From Tupaia tana (lineage: Eukaryota; Chordata; Mammalia; Scandentia; Tupaiidae): DNA of 64,000 bases. The position numbers were made by a program, and so were the translations under genes. The notes beneath the pieces are model-generated. The model saw only the letters and a program-made list of their open reading frames with translations. It was not told where the DNA came from and did no database searches. Positions 1 to 10,925 of the stretch are shown piece by piece. The stretch covers positions 87,437,386 through 87,501,385 of the forward strand of contig JAKSZU010000005.1 in assembly GCA_026018925.1 (NCBI GenBank), written 5' to 3'. Every line of letters begins with the position of its first letter. Positions within the stretch are counted from its first letter, which is position 1.

Positions 1-1219
1 TTTTGTCACAGAAATAAAGGCATAGATTAGAAATTTTAATTTGATGCTTTATTCTTCCATCTTATGTTTAGACCAGCCATTTTGATGTTTATGTAAAGTA
101 AAATACAAGAGTTCTGAAATAAATATAGCAAGACAAATTACTTTATGCAAAACATACCTTCTGTTCATAAAAGCACATTGTGGTAAGAGAATGTGCCATA
201 GAAATTATATGAACCTTGAAATAATGAAGTGGTTTCTAAAAACATTGAGCACTTTATATTTTACTAAGGAAATTGATAGTCATTTGTGCATATTTTCTTT
301 AACAAAGATTAGAATGGATGCATGGACATTAGCTGTAAAAATAGAAAACAGACACTTGGCAGAAAGAGAAGAAGTTTCCAGATGGTTGTATGTATACTGT
401 CTTAATTTTATGGCTCTACCTCATTTAAAACACGAGACCCTCTTAAATTTGGCAGTATACTTTAAAGAGTATGTAGTCAATGTTAAAAGAAACAAATAGA
501 TTTTGGATTAGTTTCTTATTTTACTTTAATCTCTTTCAGTATTTTTCTATCCAGATATTGATAAATGAATAATTTGATTTGAACTGATGTCAAAAAAAGT
601 TGCACTGGATGAAGTTAAGAGATAAAGAACTCAACTCCACCAGAACAAAAGATAGGGAAGATTTTAAGAGCTGGGTTTTGAGTGAGAGAATCTTTAACCA
701 TCTGTGCTGATTGGCCTTACCGAAAGGAAAAGTAAACTTCCTTGTATCTTCATGGCAGTTAGTTTTTTTTTTTGTTTTTTTTTTTTTGTTTGTTTGTTTG
801 TTTTTTTTTTTAACTCAGAGATGGTGCCTATGAAAGTTAGACTCTTACTTTCCCACAGAAATGGGAAAGGCATGATACTCTCTTTGATGACAACTCGAAG
901 GAATGGCTCTCGGCCCCTTGAGAAATATAGTCTTGTGTTGTAAAACTAATGAGATGTTGTTAAAGAACTAGCTTCTCAAAGAAACAGAGAAATAATTTTA
1001 CAATGATAAGTTTTATAAAGTAGATTGTGTCAGAAAATTCAGGGGAGAGAGAGAAATCTGTTGTTAGAGATTCTGAATTCTGTAAAGGCCAAGGTAAGAA
1101 CAAAGTGAGGGACTTATTGGCAGGAAGAAGTCTTTCTAAAATTAATCAAACTGAGGGCAATGTTATGCCTACTTTTGTCACTGGTACAATCTTGGTTTTG
1201 TACTAAGAGAAAGATTGAT
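1..1219. other. AT-rich sequence, nothing recognised
   Basis: No gene or repeat family was recognised. Open frames here are short and lack any family signature. A T-rich/GTTT low-complexity tract lies near 760-815. Confidence 0.5.
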
Positions 1220-1237
1220 AAAGAAACAGAGAAGGAG

Positions 1238-1510
1238 GGAACCAGCAGTTAGCGTAATGGCTATGTCGCTGGACTCCCACGTAGTCGACCGCGGTTCGCG
1301 TCCCGGACCCAGTGGCTTAAAACTCACACTGGGCCCGTGTGCGTGCATGCCCAAGATCCTGAGAGGAGAACGGAGGAGAAGGGATTGCAGCGTGACCATC
1401 CCCCCTGGGGGGTGATTTCTCGCTTTCTGTCTCTCTCTCTCTCTCTCTCTCTCTGTCTGGCGAGCGCACGCACCCTATAGCAAAAACCTCTCAAAAAAAA
1501 AAAAAAAAGA
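1238..1510 (+). mobile_element. L-form tRNA-derived SINE, young layer
   Basis: Full-length copy with TAGCGTAATGG A box, B-box-like GGTTCGCGTCC, (CT)n stretch, CCCTATAGC motif and A tail. An 18-bp perfect target-site duplication, AAAGAAACAGAGAAGGAG, sits at 1220-1237 and 1511-1528. Open frames on either strand here are SINE shadows. Confidence 0.95.
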
Positions 1511-1844
1511 AAAGAAACAGAGAAGGAGAGAAAGAAGAGAAAATGGTATTTTGCTGTGTAGAATGAGTAAGCTTTTCTGGCACATATTTTTTGATTTGAT
1601 ACTTTTTTAAGCTTTGTCCTAATTTGTGTGGGTTTGTTCTTTCCAGGATATAAACATATGATGTTTCTGAATGATCCCAGGGGAAAGAACATACTATAAC
1701 TTGGTCCACATGATGGATTGTGAGTGTATATCTACCTCCTCCCTTGCACCCAATCATTAATAACTCTGAACAATGTAAAAAAACACATTGACACTCACTC
1801 CTCTCTGTCCCTGCATATCCCACAACTGTCCAAACACAACTTAT

Positions 1845-2064
1845 GCACTCACCAGAAAGACAGAGAGAAACACAGAGACAGAAAGCGAGAAATCACCCCC
1901 TCAGGGGGATGGACTCACCACAATCCCTTCTTCATTCTCCTCACGGAATCTTGGACATACATGCACATGCACAAGGCATGAGTTTAAGCCACAGAGTCCG
2001 GGACTCGAACCACGGTCGACCACATGGGAGTCCACTGACACAGCCATCACACCAACAGCTGGTC
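1845..2064 (-). mobile_element. L-form SINE lacking its 3' tail
   Basis: Reverse-orientation copy reading from GGACCAGC (high coordinate) down to the GCGAGTGC-like segment. The CCCTATAGC motif and A tail are absent. It is nevertheless flanked by a near-perfect 15-bp duplication, CCAAACACAACTTAT at 1830-1844 and CCAAACACAATTTAT at 2065-2079, so the missing tail looks original rather than lost later. Confidence 0.85.
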
Positions 2065-2079
2065 CCAAACACAATTTAT

Positions 2080-2889
2080 AAGGTAAGAAAGTAAAAAAAT
2101 TATGGTATGAAAAATTTCCTAAAATCAGAAAGCAAATATATCTACATGAAAGAAGAAACAAGATTAGTTGTAACTACAAAAAAGGCAAAAAACATGTGCA
2201 GGCAAGGATTCTTTTCAAAGAAGGTAGGATTCCAGATTTCTAGGCTCAAAATAAATAAATCTCAGAGTGGTGTAAGTACGAATGTAATTGACTTTGAAAG
2301 TTATAATGGGGAATGTACATTTGAGGCATATGGTGGGTAGACAGATTCACTTTCAACATTTGTATCAAAGAACAATGAGAAACAATATGTGGGCTTGTGT
2401 CAGTGTTTTCAGTATTATTCAGTATTTTTCAGTTATTATTTCAGTTATTATGGAAGAAAGGTAAAAAACTAGACACGGGAAAAATGGTTGGAGTGATATA
2501 ACCAAACAAGCTACATTTTCCTCATTCCACAAAAGCCACTTGCTTAATTATATAACTCATTCAAAAGAGATGCTATAAACAGAACTAGCATTCAGAAAGA
2601 AGTGAGGAGGAAATTTTAAAATTACAAAATAAGCAGACAACCAAGAATTCCCAAATATTGTTTCAGGTGGTCAGAAATCACTAAACTCAAGAAAAAGAAC
2701 CATTATTAGTTCAGGAAGTGGAGTCTGACAGTGCAAATAAAAATTAAAATCAATATACTCATATCATACCTAGTAATAACTAGAAAATTAATAGAAATGG
2801 ATAGGAAACCATAAACCAAAGACAGATCATATGGTAAAAAGGAGAGTTAAAGATATTTGAAATTTAAAAGATATTTTTAAAAATAGATG
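2080..2889. other. AT-rich sequence, nothing recognised
   Basis: No gene or repeat was identified. A short imperfect repeat of TTTCAGTTATT occurs near 2410-2450. Confidence 0.45.
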
Positions 2890-3310
2890 TGTTGATTGGC
2901 TCAATGTTTTCAGCTAAAGAGCACATTGAGGAATTTAATGATTCTCCCAGAACTGATGGCAAAAGAAGCTGACAAAAAAGATGGACTGAATCAGATAAAT
3001 GTGAAAAGTCATATAGGATATTTTTTGGAAGCTCTACCATCTTTTACAGACATTCAGAAGGAAGAAGAAAGAAGAAAGTAGAGAAATAATACAATATATT
3101 ATAAAGGGAAAAAATCTGAGTTGAGAAAAATCGTGAAACTTCACGTTGAAATTCCCAAGAGAATTTTGAGGAAACTAAATGAAAAAGATATAAAACTAGA
3201 CAGAGTGTGATCACACCTCATTGAAAGAGAAAAATCCTAAAGGTTTGCAGAAGAAAAATGTCAGATTAACTACAATAGAAAAACAGGCAGTATGATGCCA
3301 GATTCTCGTG
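2890..3310 (+). mobile_element. Possible ancient L1M-type LINE-1 remnant
   Basis: The text from CCCAGAACTGATGGC through GAGAAAAATCCTAAAGG and the following AGATTAACTACAATAGAAAAACA resembles the 5' part (ORF1 and upstream) of old mammalian L1M elements, in sense orientation. Frames are broken throughout. The match is by memory and by eye, so other old repeats are possible. Confidence 0.35.
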
Positions 3311-3980
3311 CTTAATTGAAAAATAGTTAGGAAGATCAGCTTAGGAGTTATTTTTGAATTGATTATACTAAATTACATGGAGTTTAGGGTGGAAGAGTGA
3401 ACAAAAGGGAGAGATGGTTTATAACTGAGCTTTGACGAAAGTTAGCATCTGAAGTTGAGGAGAGAATTAGTTAGCAAGGCAGAATGAAATCAAACAGTCA
3501 AAGCAATAGGAAGGGATTCAGGAGTTAGGAGTGTCAAAGTGTTTTCAGGAGAGTTATTCAATTCTGTTAAGTCATTTTGAGAAATTGAGAAAGGTGAAGA
3601 TAGAAGTAGGCATATTAAATCTCAAGACAAAGAGTCTTGGTGGCTTTGGCAAAAATAATCTCACTGAAGTGGAACTGAAATTCAAGTAGGATAATAACCA
3701 AGTTTAAGCGAGAGGAGACATTTTATATACAGTTCTTTGGGACAGTTTTAATGCAAAACGGATCAAGTAGGGTGTGAAACTTCTGAAAGATACATGAATA
3801 AAAGAGACTTTTTAAAAAGGGGAAAAAAGTTAGATCCTAGTTGAATGCTTATGGAATTTAAGGAACAAGAATGATGAAGTATTCATTTATTTGTAAAAGA
3901 AGTAGAGAGATTTTGCTTTGATTTGAGAAAGGACACAGTTTTCATTGTAAAACATAAATGATAGTGAAAATATGTTTGAT
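3311..3980. other. Purine-rich AT-rich sequence, nothing recognised
   Basis: The composition is A/G-rich on the plus strand. It may continue the neighbouring old LINE remnant, but I see no diagnostic segment. Confidence 0.4.
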
Positions 3981-4247
3981 AGGGCCAGTGAGATAGCATA
4001 AAGCTTAGAGTGGCTGAACCCCACATGGCCAATTGAATGGTTGAAGCAACCAGACCCAGCAATGTGAAAAACAGACCAGACATGTGTGCGTGAGTGCCCA
4101 AAATCCCAAGAGGAGAATGGTGGAGGAGAGATTGTGATATGGCTATCCGTCTTGGAGAGTAATTTCTCACGTTCTTTCTCTCTATTTCTTCTCTCTTCAG
4201 CAAGTGCATGACCTCTACAGCAAAACATAAAAAAAAAAAAAAAAAAA
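3981..4247 (+). mobile_element. L-form SINE, old layer
   Basis: Begins GGGCCAGTGAGATAGCATAA. It retains the CCCAAAATCCCAAGAGGAG central block, the TC-rich stretch and a 19-base A tail. The B box has degenerated. No clear target-site duplication remains. Confidence 0.9.
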
Positions 4248-5576
4248 TAGATTCAATAATAGGTTTATGTTTCAAATTAGGTGAAGGTTCAGTAAATGTG
4301 TTCTACTCTGATTAAATCTATTTTCTCAGCTAAGTATGAGCCTGTCAGTTAAAACTGAGTTTTCCAGGCGATATAAGAATTTAAAGGAGTGTTATGGAGA
4401 TTTTAAATAATCCTTTTAACAATAGGGAAGAGAATCTATCCATGCTGAATGGCTGACTGTGGTTTATCATCACACATTTAACATGAATGTATGTGTATAT
4501 CTTCTGTTTTTCAGCTATTTGCTGATATGGCTATTATGAACTAAGGTTTTATGCAGCCTTGGACTTTTACCAGCATGAAATAATTAGACAATCTTTTTAG
4601 TAAATTCAGTCTAAGGAAAGCTCTCTAAATTAAAAATTGACCATGAGAGACTATCACACAGTAAAAATATACAAATAATGCATTTTGGTATAACATGATC
4701 TCAGAATTGCTTTAATGTAAATACATGAGCTTTTTGGTGAGTTGCAAAGTCGTGATTAGGGTGGTACATTTGTGAGGCAAGACACATTTGAAATAGAATG
4801 TATTTGTAAATTTTTCTTCCTCTGATTTTTTAAATGTAGTAAAATTTTGCAATTCCTTATCTCAAGGACGTTTTAAAAGAAAAACACAGAATTAGCCTAA
4901 TGTTGCTTTCCCTGTCTTTAGCAAAAGCATAAACAATTGAACAGATAATGTTAGGGGTTTTCAGGAAGAGAAGAAATTGCAGCAAGGCAGAACCATTTTT
5001 GGAGGCATAGGAAGGTGAATATTTCTAGGACAATGTTGAATCTTACATGAGCGCTGTGCTCTTAAAAAACAAAAGGTTAAGAAATATTCCCATTCTTTGT
5101 GTTCTATGAAGTGGCTACAGCAATGCACCTCACTGCTCCATATGACATAGATAACATGGATGATTGAATGCCCCTCTTGTTTATCTATGACCAAGCTAGA
5201 CAAAAACAAATTCCCATGATTGGCCCGTAAATTTTAGCTGACCTGCTAATACACACTGATCAGTGAGAACAAAATGCTTGCTAATCAAATGTGGGAAAAG
5301 AGTATTTCCTTCCACTAAGACCCTGAAATTGGCCCTCTGTCAGCCTAAGCTAACATAAAGCCTCTCTAGGAATAGGCTGGTCTCGAGCTTGAAACATTCT
5401 TCTCTTCATCCTATTTCCTGCACTGGTTATTTTTAGCTTTATGTACTCTTCTCTGCCAAAGAAAGCTCTTTTATTGCCTAACATCTGAGGTACTTGTAGA
5501 ATTTAGGGTCATGTTTTCTCCCTATTGTGAAAGTCCCATTTCCGTCTTGCAAAATCATCTTAAATAAATAGCAAGT
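4248..5576. other. Unresolved sequence, possibly with LTR-like part
   Basis: No gene was found. From about 5218 to 5573 the composition changes. The text around AATAGGCTGGTCTCGAGC and AAAGCTCTTTTATTGCC has the feel of a decayed LTR with its polyadenylation region, but I cannot name a family. Confidence 0.3.
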
Positions 5577-5647
5577 TGTTGGGTAAGTCATTACATATTT
5601 TTCTATGATTTCCTATGCACAAATGTGTCATGATTTTCCCTACAATG
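5577..5647. mobile_element. Palindromic mariner-like MITE, copy 1
   Basis: About 71 bp in two inverted arms. The left arm (GTTGGGTAAGTCATTACATATTT) pairs imperfectly with the reverse complement of the right arm (AAATGTGTCATGATTTTCCC). Two more copies of the same palindrome lie at 37990-38064 and 38963-39046. Size and hairpin form resemble MADE1-type non-autonomous mariner elements. Confidence 0.7.
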
Positions 5648-5759
5648 CAGTATTTTCTTAGCAAGTCCAGATTTGTTTTATTTATGTATTTTTAAATTTA
5701 ACTTCAGAAATTACAGAGGTGTTAACTTTCTACAGATTGCTATTCAGCAATTAAGCTTG

Positions 5760-6041
5760 GGAGCCAGTAGGCGGCATTGTGGTTAAGGCTCTAGAACATT
5801 ACATGGTTGACTGCAGTTTAAGTCCTCAATTGGGTGACTTGAAAGTCATGCTGGGTGCATGTGCATTTATGCCCTAAATCCCGAGATAAAAATGGAGGAG
5901 GACTTGTATGTGACCATCTTCCCTGGGGGATGATTTCTGCTTTCCCTCCTTCTGTCTCTCTAGGGTGGGCACACACACCCTATCACAAAAATCTAAAAAA
6001 ATTAAAAAAGAAGAAGAAAAAAAAGAAGAAAAGAAAAAATA
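5760..6041 (+). mobile_element. L-form SINE, old layer
   Basis: Head GAGCCAGTAGGCGGCATTGTGG, full central block, CCCTATCAC motif and an A-rich AAGAAG tail. AATTAAGCTTG before and AATTACAGCTTG after may be a decayed target-site duplication. Confidence 0.9.
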
Positions 6042-6621
6042 ATTACAGCTTGAAGTACAGGAATAGGGCTGAAGAAACTCCTCACAGGCAAAACCAATAA
6101 CTATCTCCAAAAAACCTACGCAGAGTGAGGGTCTTAGGATTGGCCGAGATTGGTTGGTATTTCTTCCTTTACTCTAGGCATAGAAAGAAGTAAAGCATTA
6201 GAATGGATTTAATACAATAAATACTTTTTTTTGGTGTTTGTTCAGGTGCAGAAAGGAATTGATCAGACTTTTCGATTTTTAGTGTGCAATCATCACCCAC
6301 ATATTCTAGGCACTTATTTTGTGTTTCTTTCCTTACCATTTATTCCCACACAATTCTCCCTTAGATGCAACATTAGCATGTCTCGATATAGGTTTGTGTG
6401 GCTCTCTTTGACTTTAATTTACATTAATTTACTTAAAATATATTTGATTTAAATCTCATTCTAATTTTTATTTTTTTCCAGCACTGTTTCTAAGACCCAT
6501 TAGAATTTTAGTATAACCAAGTTGTCCAGTTTTTATAGACCACATTATATCCTTTACCATGAATCTACCACCTTTCATTTAGATATTCTTCTAAACATTC
6601 TGTGAAAACTGCCAAGTACAA
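6042..6621. other. AT-rich sequence, nothing recognised
   Basis: No gene or repeat signature was seen on either strand. Confidence 0.45.
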
Positions 6622-6735
6622 GGGTCTTCAAAATGTTCATGGAAAATGTGCACTAAGAAAACCTGTGTATGGATTTCAGATTTACTTCGCATCAAAATAA
6701 GTTTGTACTTTAATTCCAGTTTTTGAAGTTTTTTT
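6622..6735. mobile_element. Small TIR DNA-transposon remnant, family 2 copy 1
   Basis: Starts GGGTCTTCAAAATGTTCATGG and ends in a segment related to TTTTTGAAGT, giving imperfect terminal inverted repeats. The core (ATGGATTTCA, GCATCAAAATAA) is shared with 9368-9490, so the two are copies of one non-autonomous element. Confidence 0.65.
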
Positions 6736-7235
6736 ATATTTGTGTGGAACTTTTTCATGAAGTTTGGTCAAACCAAGGAGAGTATAAATGTTTAATTGGA
6801 TGACTCTGTTATTCAAGTTTACTAAGTGAACCTGATTAATTTATAGAATAGTTGAAATAAAGTTGAAAGCATCTTTAGTCTCACCACAAGTGAACATGAA
6901 TTTCTCACATTTTACAATCAATGTATCAATAATTTTATTTTATCATTACATTGGGTTTAGCATAGTAATATAATTCTTACATTAATTTCTATTTTTGAAA
7001 GCACCAGTGTTTTTTATTTAAGTATCTCTATATGCAATTTAAGTTCATTTAATTATTTTCTGCATAATTTTTACTTTTTTTAATACTTCGTGTATTTCTT
7101 TCATATATTCTAAATTTTAATTCCTGGTCATTTAAAACCCTTTTCTGATTGTCTAGTAACTAATCTGTGTCATCTTTTGGTTAATATAAATCTTTAATTT
7201 TGAGGTAGACATATTTATCAATAAAAATACCTTTT
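6736..7235. other. AT-rich sequence, nothing recognised
   Basis: No gene or repeat signature was seen. Confidence 0.45.
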
Positions 7236-7483
7236 TGTTTGTTTTTACCATTGGGCACCTGCACTTGCTGGAGAGAAATAGACGGAAACAGACAGGGAAA
7301 ATGAGAAATCGTTACCAGGGTGGATGGCCAGGCCACAATTCCTTCTTTTCCATTCTCCTCTTGAGATATTGAGCACACAGGCACACATAACTGAAGTGAT
7401 TTTAAAGTTGCTGGGTCTGAGACTTGAATTGGGATCATACAGGAGTCCAGCATCTTAACTACCATGCCACTCACAGGCCTCTC
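7236..7483 (-). mobile_element. L-form SINE, old layer
   Basis: Reverse copy, running from the head near AGGCCTGTGAGTGGCATGG (about 7480) to an AAAACAAACAAAA tail. The central block and a degenerate B box are visible. Confidence 0.85.
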
Positions 7484-7882
7484 AAAACACCTCTTTTGTA
7501 TATTTGAAAAAAAGTTCATTCTGATGCAAAGAAATTGATTTGAGCTGAGTTTACAGCATGTTCTCTATTTCTGTCTTTAATTAATCCCCAGATCACTTGT
7601 ATACGTTACAAAAAGCAGAATTTTGCTTATTTGAGAGCATGTAGTAAGCTAGTGTTCCCAAAATAATCCACTTTACATTTTTTATCACATTCATTTTAGT
7701 ATTTTTCATTTAAATATTTTTTTTTCCTTGAACTCTATTTAGTTCTAGAAATTTGTTTATTTTCATCTAAGCCAAAGCTATACTGTCAGTATAGTAATGG
7801 CTCCTGGAATGTCATACTGTCTTCTAGGTTCACATACTCGCTCCTTGCTTTCTTTCCAAAAATTCCCACAGCTATTTCTTGC

Positions 7883-8130
7883 AATTTATTTATTTATTTA
7901 TTTATGCTTGTTTGATGTGGGCCTATGCGGTTGACAGAAAGAGACAGAGAGAGAACGTGGGAAATCACTTTCCAGGGAAGATTGTCATGCAGCAATCCCT
8001 TCTCCGTTCTAGTCTCAGGAACATGAACACATGTGTGGCATGTTTCTCATGCCGCTGGGTCTGGGACTCAAACAATGCAGTTGGCCATGTGGGACCAAGC
8101 TGCCTTAACCTCCATACCATCTGCTGGCCC
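7883..8130 (-). mobile_element. L-form SINE, old layer
   Basis: The reverse copy starts GGGCCAGCAGATGGTATGG on the minus strand and ends in an (AAAT)n tail seen as TTTATTTATTTA at 7883-7904. The CCCTATAGC region has decayed. Confidence 0.85.
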
Positions 8131-9367
8131 AATCTTTATTTTATTGTATAAATTTTAGACATATTTTGGTAGGATTTTAAAACAAATAATCAAATTATAC
8201 CATTACACCAGTTCATTTATAAATTGATTGATAATTGGCAGAAAAGCAAAATAAATTCATGAGAAGCAACATCACAGAGGAAATTTTCTTTTATTTAAAT
8301 ATACTTTTAGATTATAACAGGGTACTCTATGTTTTTCCTTTAATTTCTGATACATTCTTGTTACTTTTTTCCTCTAAGGAAATGATATTTTATTCTCAGG
8401 ATAGATTAAATAATTACTGTAATAATTACTGAAATAATTAAATAATCTCTCTAAAATGCCATCCTTCTACACTAATAGTCTTAGATTCTATTTTCTATCA
8501 TGTCACTCACTAGTATCCCTCATTAAATAATTTAAAAGTATTTTTATCTTTATGGCTTGATTTAATTCAAAATTAACAGTGTTCATCAGATAAAATATAG
8601 GAATCAGGGGAAAAAAATATGAGAAAAGCAGGTTCTCTTACCCCAGAACAAGCAACTTCAATTTTATGTAATTTTTTTTTCTCTTCCATATTTTTACAGT
8701 AGTGTAAAAGGTACATTTTCTTTTTGGTTGTTGTCTTTTTATTAAATTATACAACCTAAAAATTTTTAAAGTCATTCTGCCATCTATATTTCTCTAAATA
8801 TTAAGATAACAATAGTTTCTTAACTTTCTCATGTATATAAATTTTAGTAAACATGTCTGAAGAGGATGAAAGAAAGAAATTTTGTCTGTAATCTAGGTTT
8901 TATTTTTCTGAAATATGTAGCTTTTCTAAGCAAAAAGAGTAACAACCCAGATTAGGGTCAAAGGAAATATTTAATAAATTATAAACATGTGAAGTCACTT
9001 ATCTTGAGCACAATTTATCATAGTTTCTATTAAAATTATGTGGAAAATGGAAAGCATTAAAAAAGCTTATTTTTCTGTCTTCCATTCATTCATGTAAGAA
9101 TTGAGTTCAAACCAGTGCAAATCCTCTCATATGGATAAGAGATTATCTGATTATGTTATTTGCAGTGGATCAAATAGCATTAAAGAAAGGCATTTCATCT
9201 CAAAGATCTTAGTAGACAAATTATATTTACTTAAGGATATATAACAAAATAGATAAGGGATAGCTACAAGAGACTTTTCTCACACACACAGAAAATCTTT
9301 ATCAGTCAGTTAGTAAATTTAAACATCACTATCTTCCCATGACTTAAAACTATGTATTCCTTACACA
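8131..9367. other. AT-rich sequence, nothing recognised
   Basis: There are no recognisable coding, RNA or repeat features. The open frame at 8235-8432 has no family signature and is judged random. Confidence 0.45.
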
Positions 9368-9490
9368 AGGTGCCTTTAAAAGTTTATACAAATACATATT
9401 ATGGAAAAAAAAGCATGGATTTCAAAAACTTTTGCACCAAAATAAACTCATATTTTAACTCTATTTTCCCCAAACTTTTTGAAGTTCCCT
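9368..9490. mobile_element. Small TIR DNA-transposon remnant, family 2 copy 2
   Basis: Contains GCATGGATTTCAAAAACTTT and GCACCAAAATAAACT and ends CAAACTTTTTGAAGTTCCC. The same order of segments occurs at 6622-6735. The ends form imperfect inverted repeats. Confidence 0.65.
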
Positions 9491-9968
9491 TATATTAGCT
9501 TAATGGAAGTCTCATTATGGAGCACTGTACTTTGTCATTTTTCTTTACTTGGTAATTTATTTTGTAAGATATGTAAATTTTAGCTTTTAATTACACATTG
9601 CAAGTGAAATATGAAGAAATATTGCCAATAACCTGAAGGATGTTGTAGTTAAATAAATTAATTAACTCTTTGGTTCTTCATACTTTCTGAAACTAATTGG
9701 TGTTTCCCAGAAGTCAATAAGCCTAAGTCAAAATCTTTAAGTACACACATTTCTTTAATTTATTATAATTTTAGTAAAAGAAAATTAATATAGTCTTAAA
9801 AGTATTTTTGCTTCTTTCTAGCTTATATTTTATCATTTCTAGTCTGTAACAAAAGAAATTGAGTATGAAAATATCACCGAGATATAGAATATAAGAACTA
9901 TAACTGTTTAGTACTTACATGTATAATGATGTACTTCATGTCAGATAAATGTTACTTATCCAAGATAC
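9491..9968. other. AT-rich sequence, nothing recognised
   Basis: No gene or repeat signature was seen upstream of the LTR. Confidence 0.4.
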
Positions 9969-10388
9969 TGCATGCAGTCATTGGAAAGTGCTCCTCCAAA
10001 GTTCATATATTGATGTTCTATTCACCAGTATTTGAGAATGTGATTTTATTTGGAAATAGGGGTGTTCTGGATACAAGTAGCTAAAATGAAGTTATATTGC
10101 TGTAGAGTTGACACTAATCCAATATATTGTTACTCTATGGAAAAGAGGAAATTTAGAATAGACAGACTAGAAGAATACCAGGAAAAAAATGAGACTTATG
10201 CTTCCACAATCCAAGGAACCTCCAGAATCTAGCAGAGAGAACTGCAATAGATCCTTCTTAAAGATTTAAGAGAGTTCATGACCCTGCAACCTTGATTTTG
10301 GACTTCCAGCCTCCAGAACTGCAACACAAAGTAATTCTGTTGTTTAAGCTACTCAGTTTGTGATACTTTGTTTCCTCTACCCTAGCAA
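9969..10388 (+). mobile_element. MaLR (MST-like) LTR
   Basis: Recognisable in order are TTCATATATTGATG near the start, TTATTTGGAAATAGGG, CACTAATCCAATATATTG, the very typical CTTGATTTTGGACTTCCAGC and CCTCCAGAACTG block, and TTGTTTAAGCTACTCAGTTT near the 3' end. This is the standard order of an ERVL-MaLR LTR (MST/THE1/MLT1 kin). It is old and shortened, and it is non-coding. Confidence 0.85.
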
Positions 10389-10690
10389 AAAAAACAATTT
10401 TGGTAACAAGGAATCTGGTGCTTTTATAATGAATAATAAAAATGGGAAAATGGTATTGGGATTGAGTAATAGTTGTGCCTAGAAGAGTTTTGAGGTACAT
10501 ACAAGAAAAAGCCTGTATTGTCTTGAAGATGCTATTGCTAGAAAGGTAAACATGAAAGATATATCTGGCAAGACATCAGATAGAAATGAAGAACAAATTA
10601 TTTGAAACTGACAGAAAGGTGATCTTTGTTAAAAAGTGGCAGAGCACTTGACTGAAATGTGCTCTCCTCTTTTAAAGAGAATGGGATGTT
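10389..10690 (+). mobile_element. MaLR internal sequence downstream of the LTR
   Basis: TGGGATTGAGTAATAG, GAAAAAGCCTGTATTGTCTTG and the run up to GGTGATCTTTGTTAAAAAGTGG match my memory of MaLR internal sequence that directly follows the 5' LTR. The locus is therefore an LTR plus internal remnant rather than a solo LTR. A SINE at 10691 interrupts it; no downstream LTR was found. Confidence 0.65.
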
Positions 10691-10925
10691 GTAACCAGCA
10701 GATGGCGTGGTGGTGAAGGTGTTGGACTCCCACATGGCTGTCTGCAGTTTGAGTCCCAGACCTGGGGGCTTGAAAATAACATTGAGTACATGTGTTTGTA
10801 TTCCCAAAATCCCAAGAGCAGAATGGAAAAGAAATTGTCACATAGCTATTTTCCCTGGGGAATGACTTTTCACTTTCCCCTCTCATTTTTGCCATATGCC
10901 CTATGGCAAAAATCTTAAAATAAAT
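10691..10925 (+). mobile_element. L-form SINE, old layer
   Basis: Head AACCAGCAGATGGCGTGGTGG, B-box-like GTTTGAGTCCC, CCCAAAATCCCAAGAG block, CCCTATGGC and a short A-rich end. It is inserted in the MaLR internal sequence. Confidence 0.9.

Noticed and set aside
1430..1455. CT dinucleotide microsatellite as an independent feature
   Set aside because: The TC-rich stretch is a normal internal part of the L-form SINE and varies in length between copies.
5218..5573. A named LTR family
   Set aside because: The composition and an AAAGCTCTTTTATTG-like segment suggest an LTR, but I could not match any family confidently.
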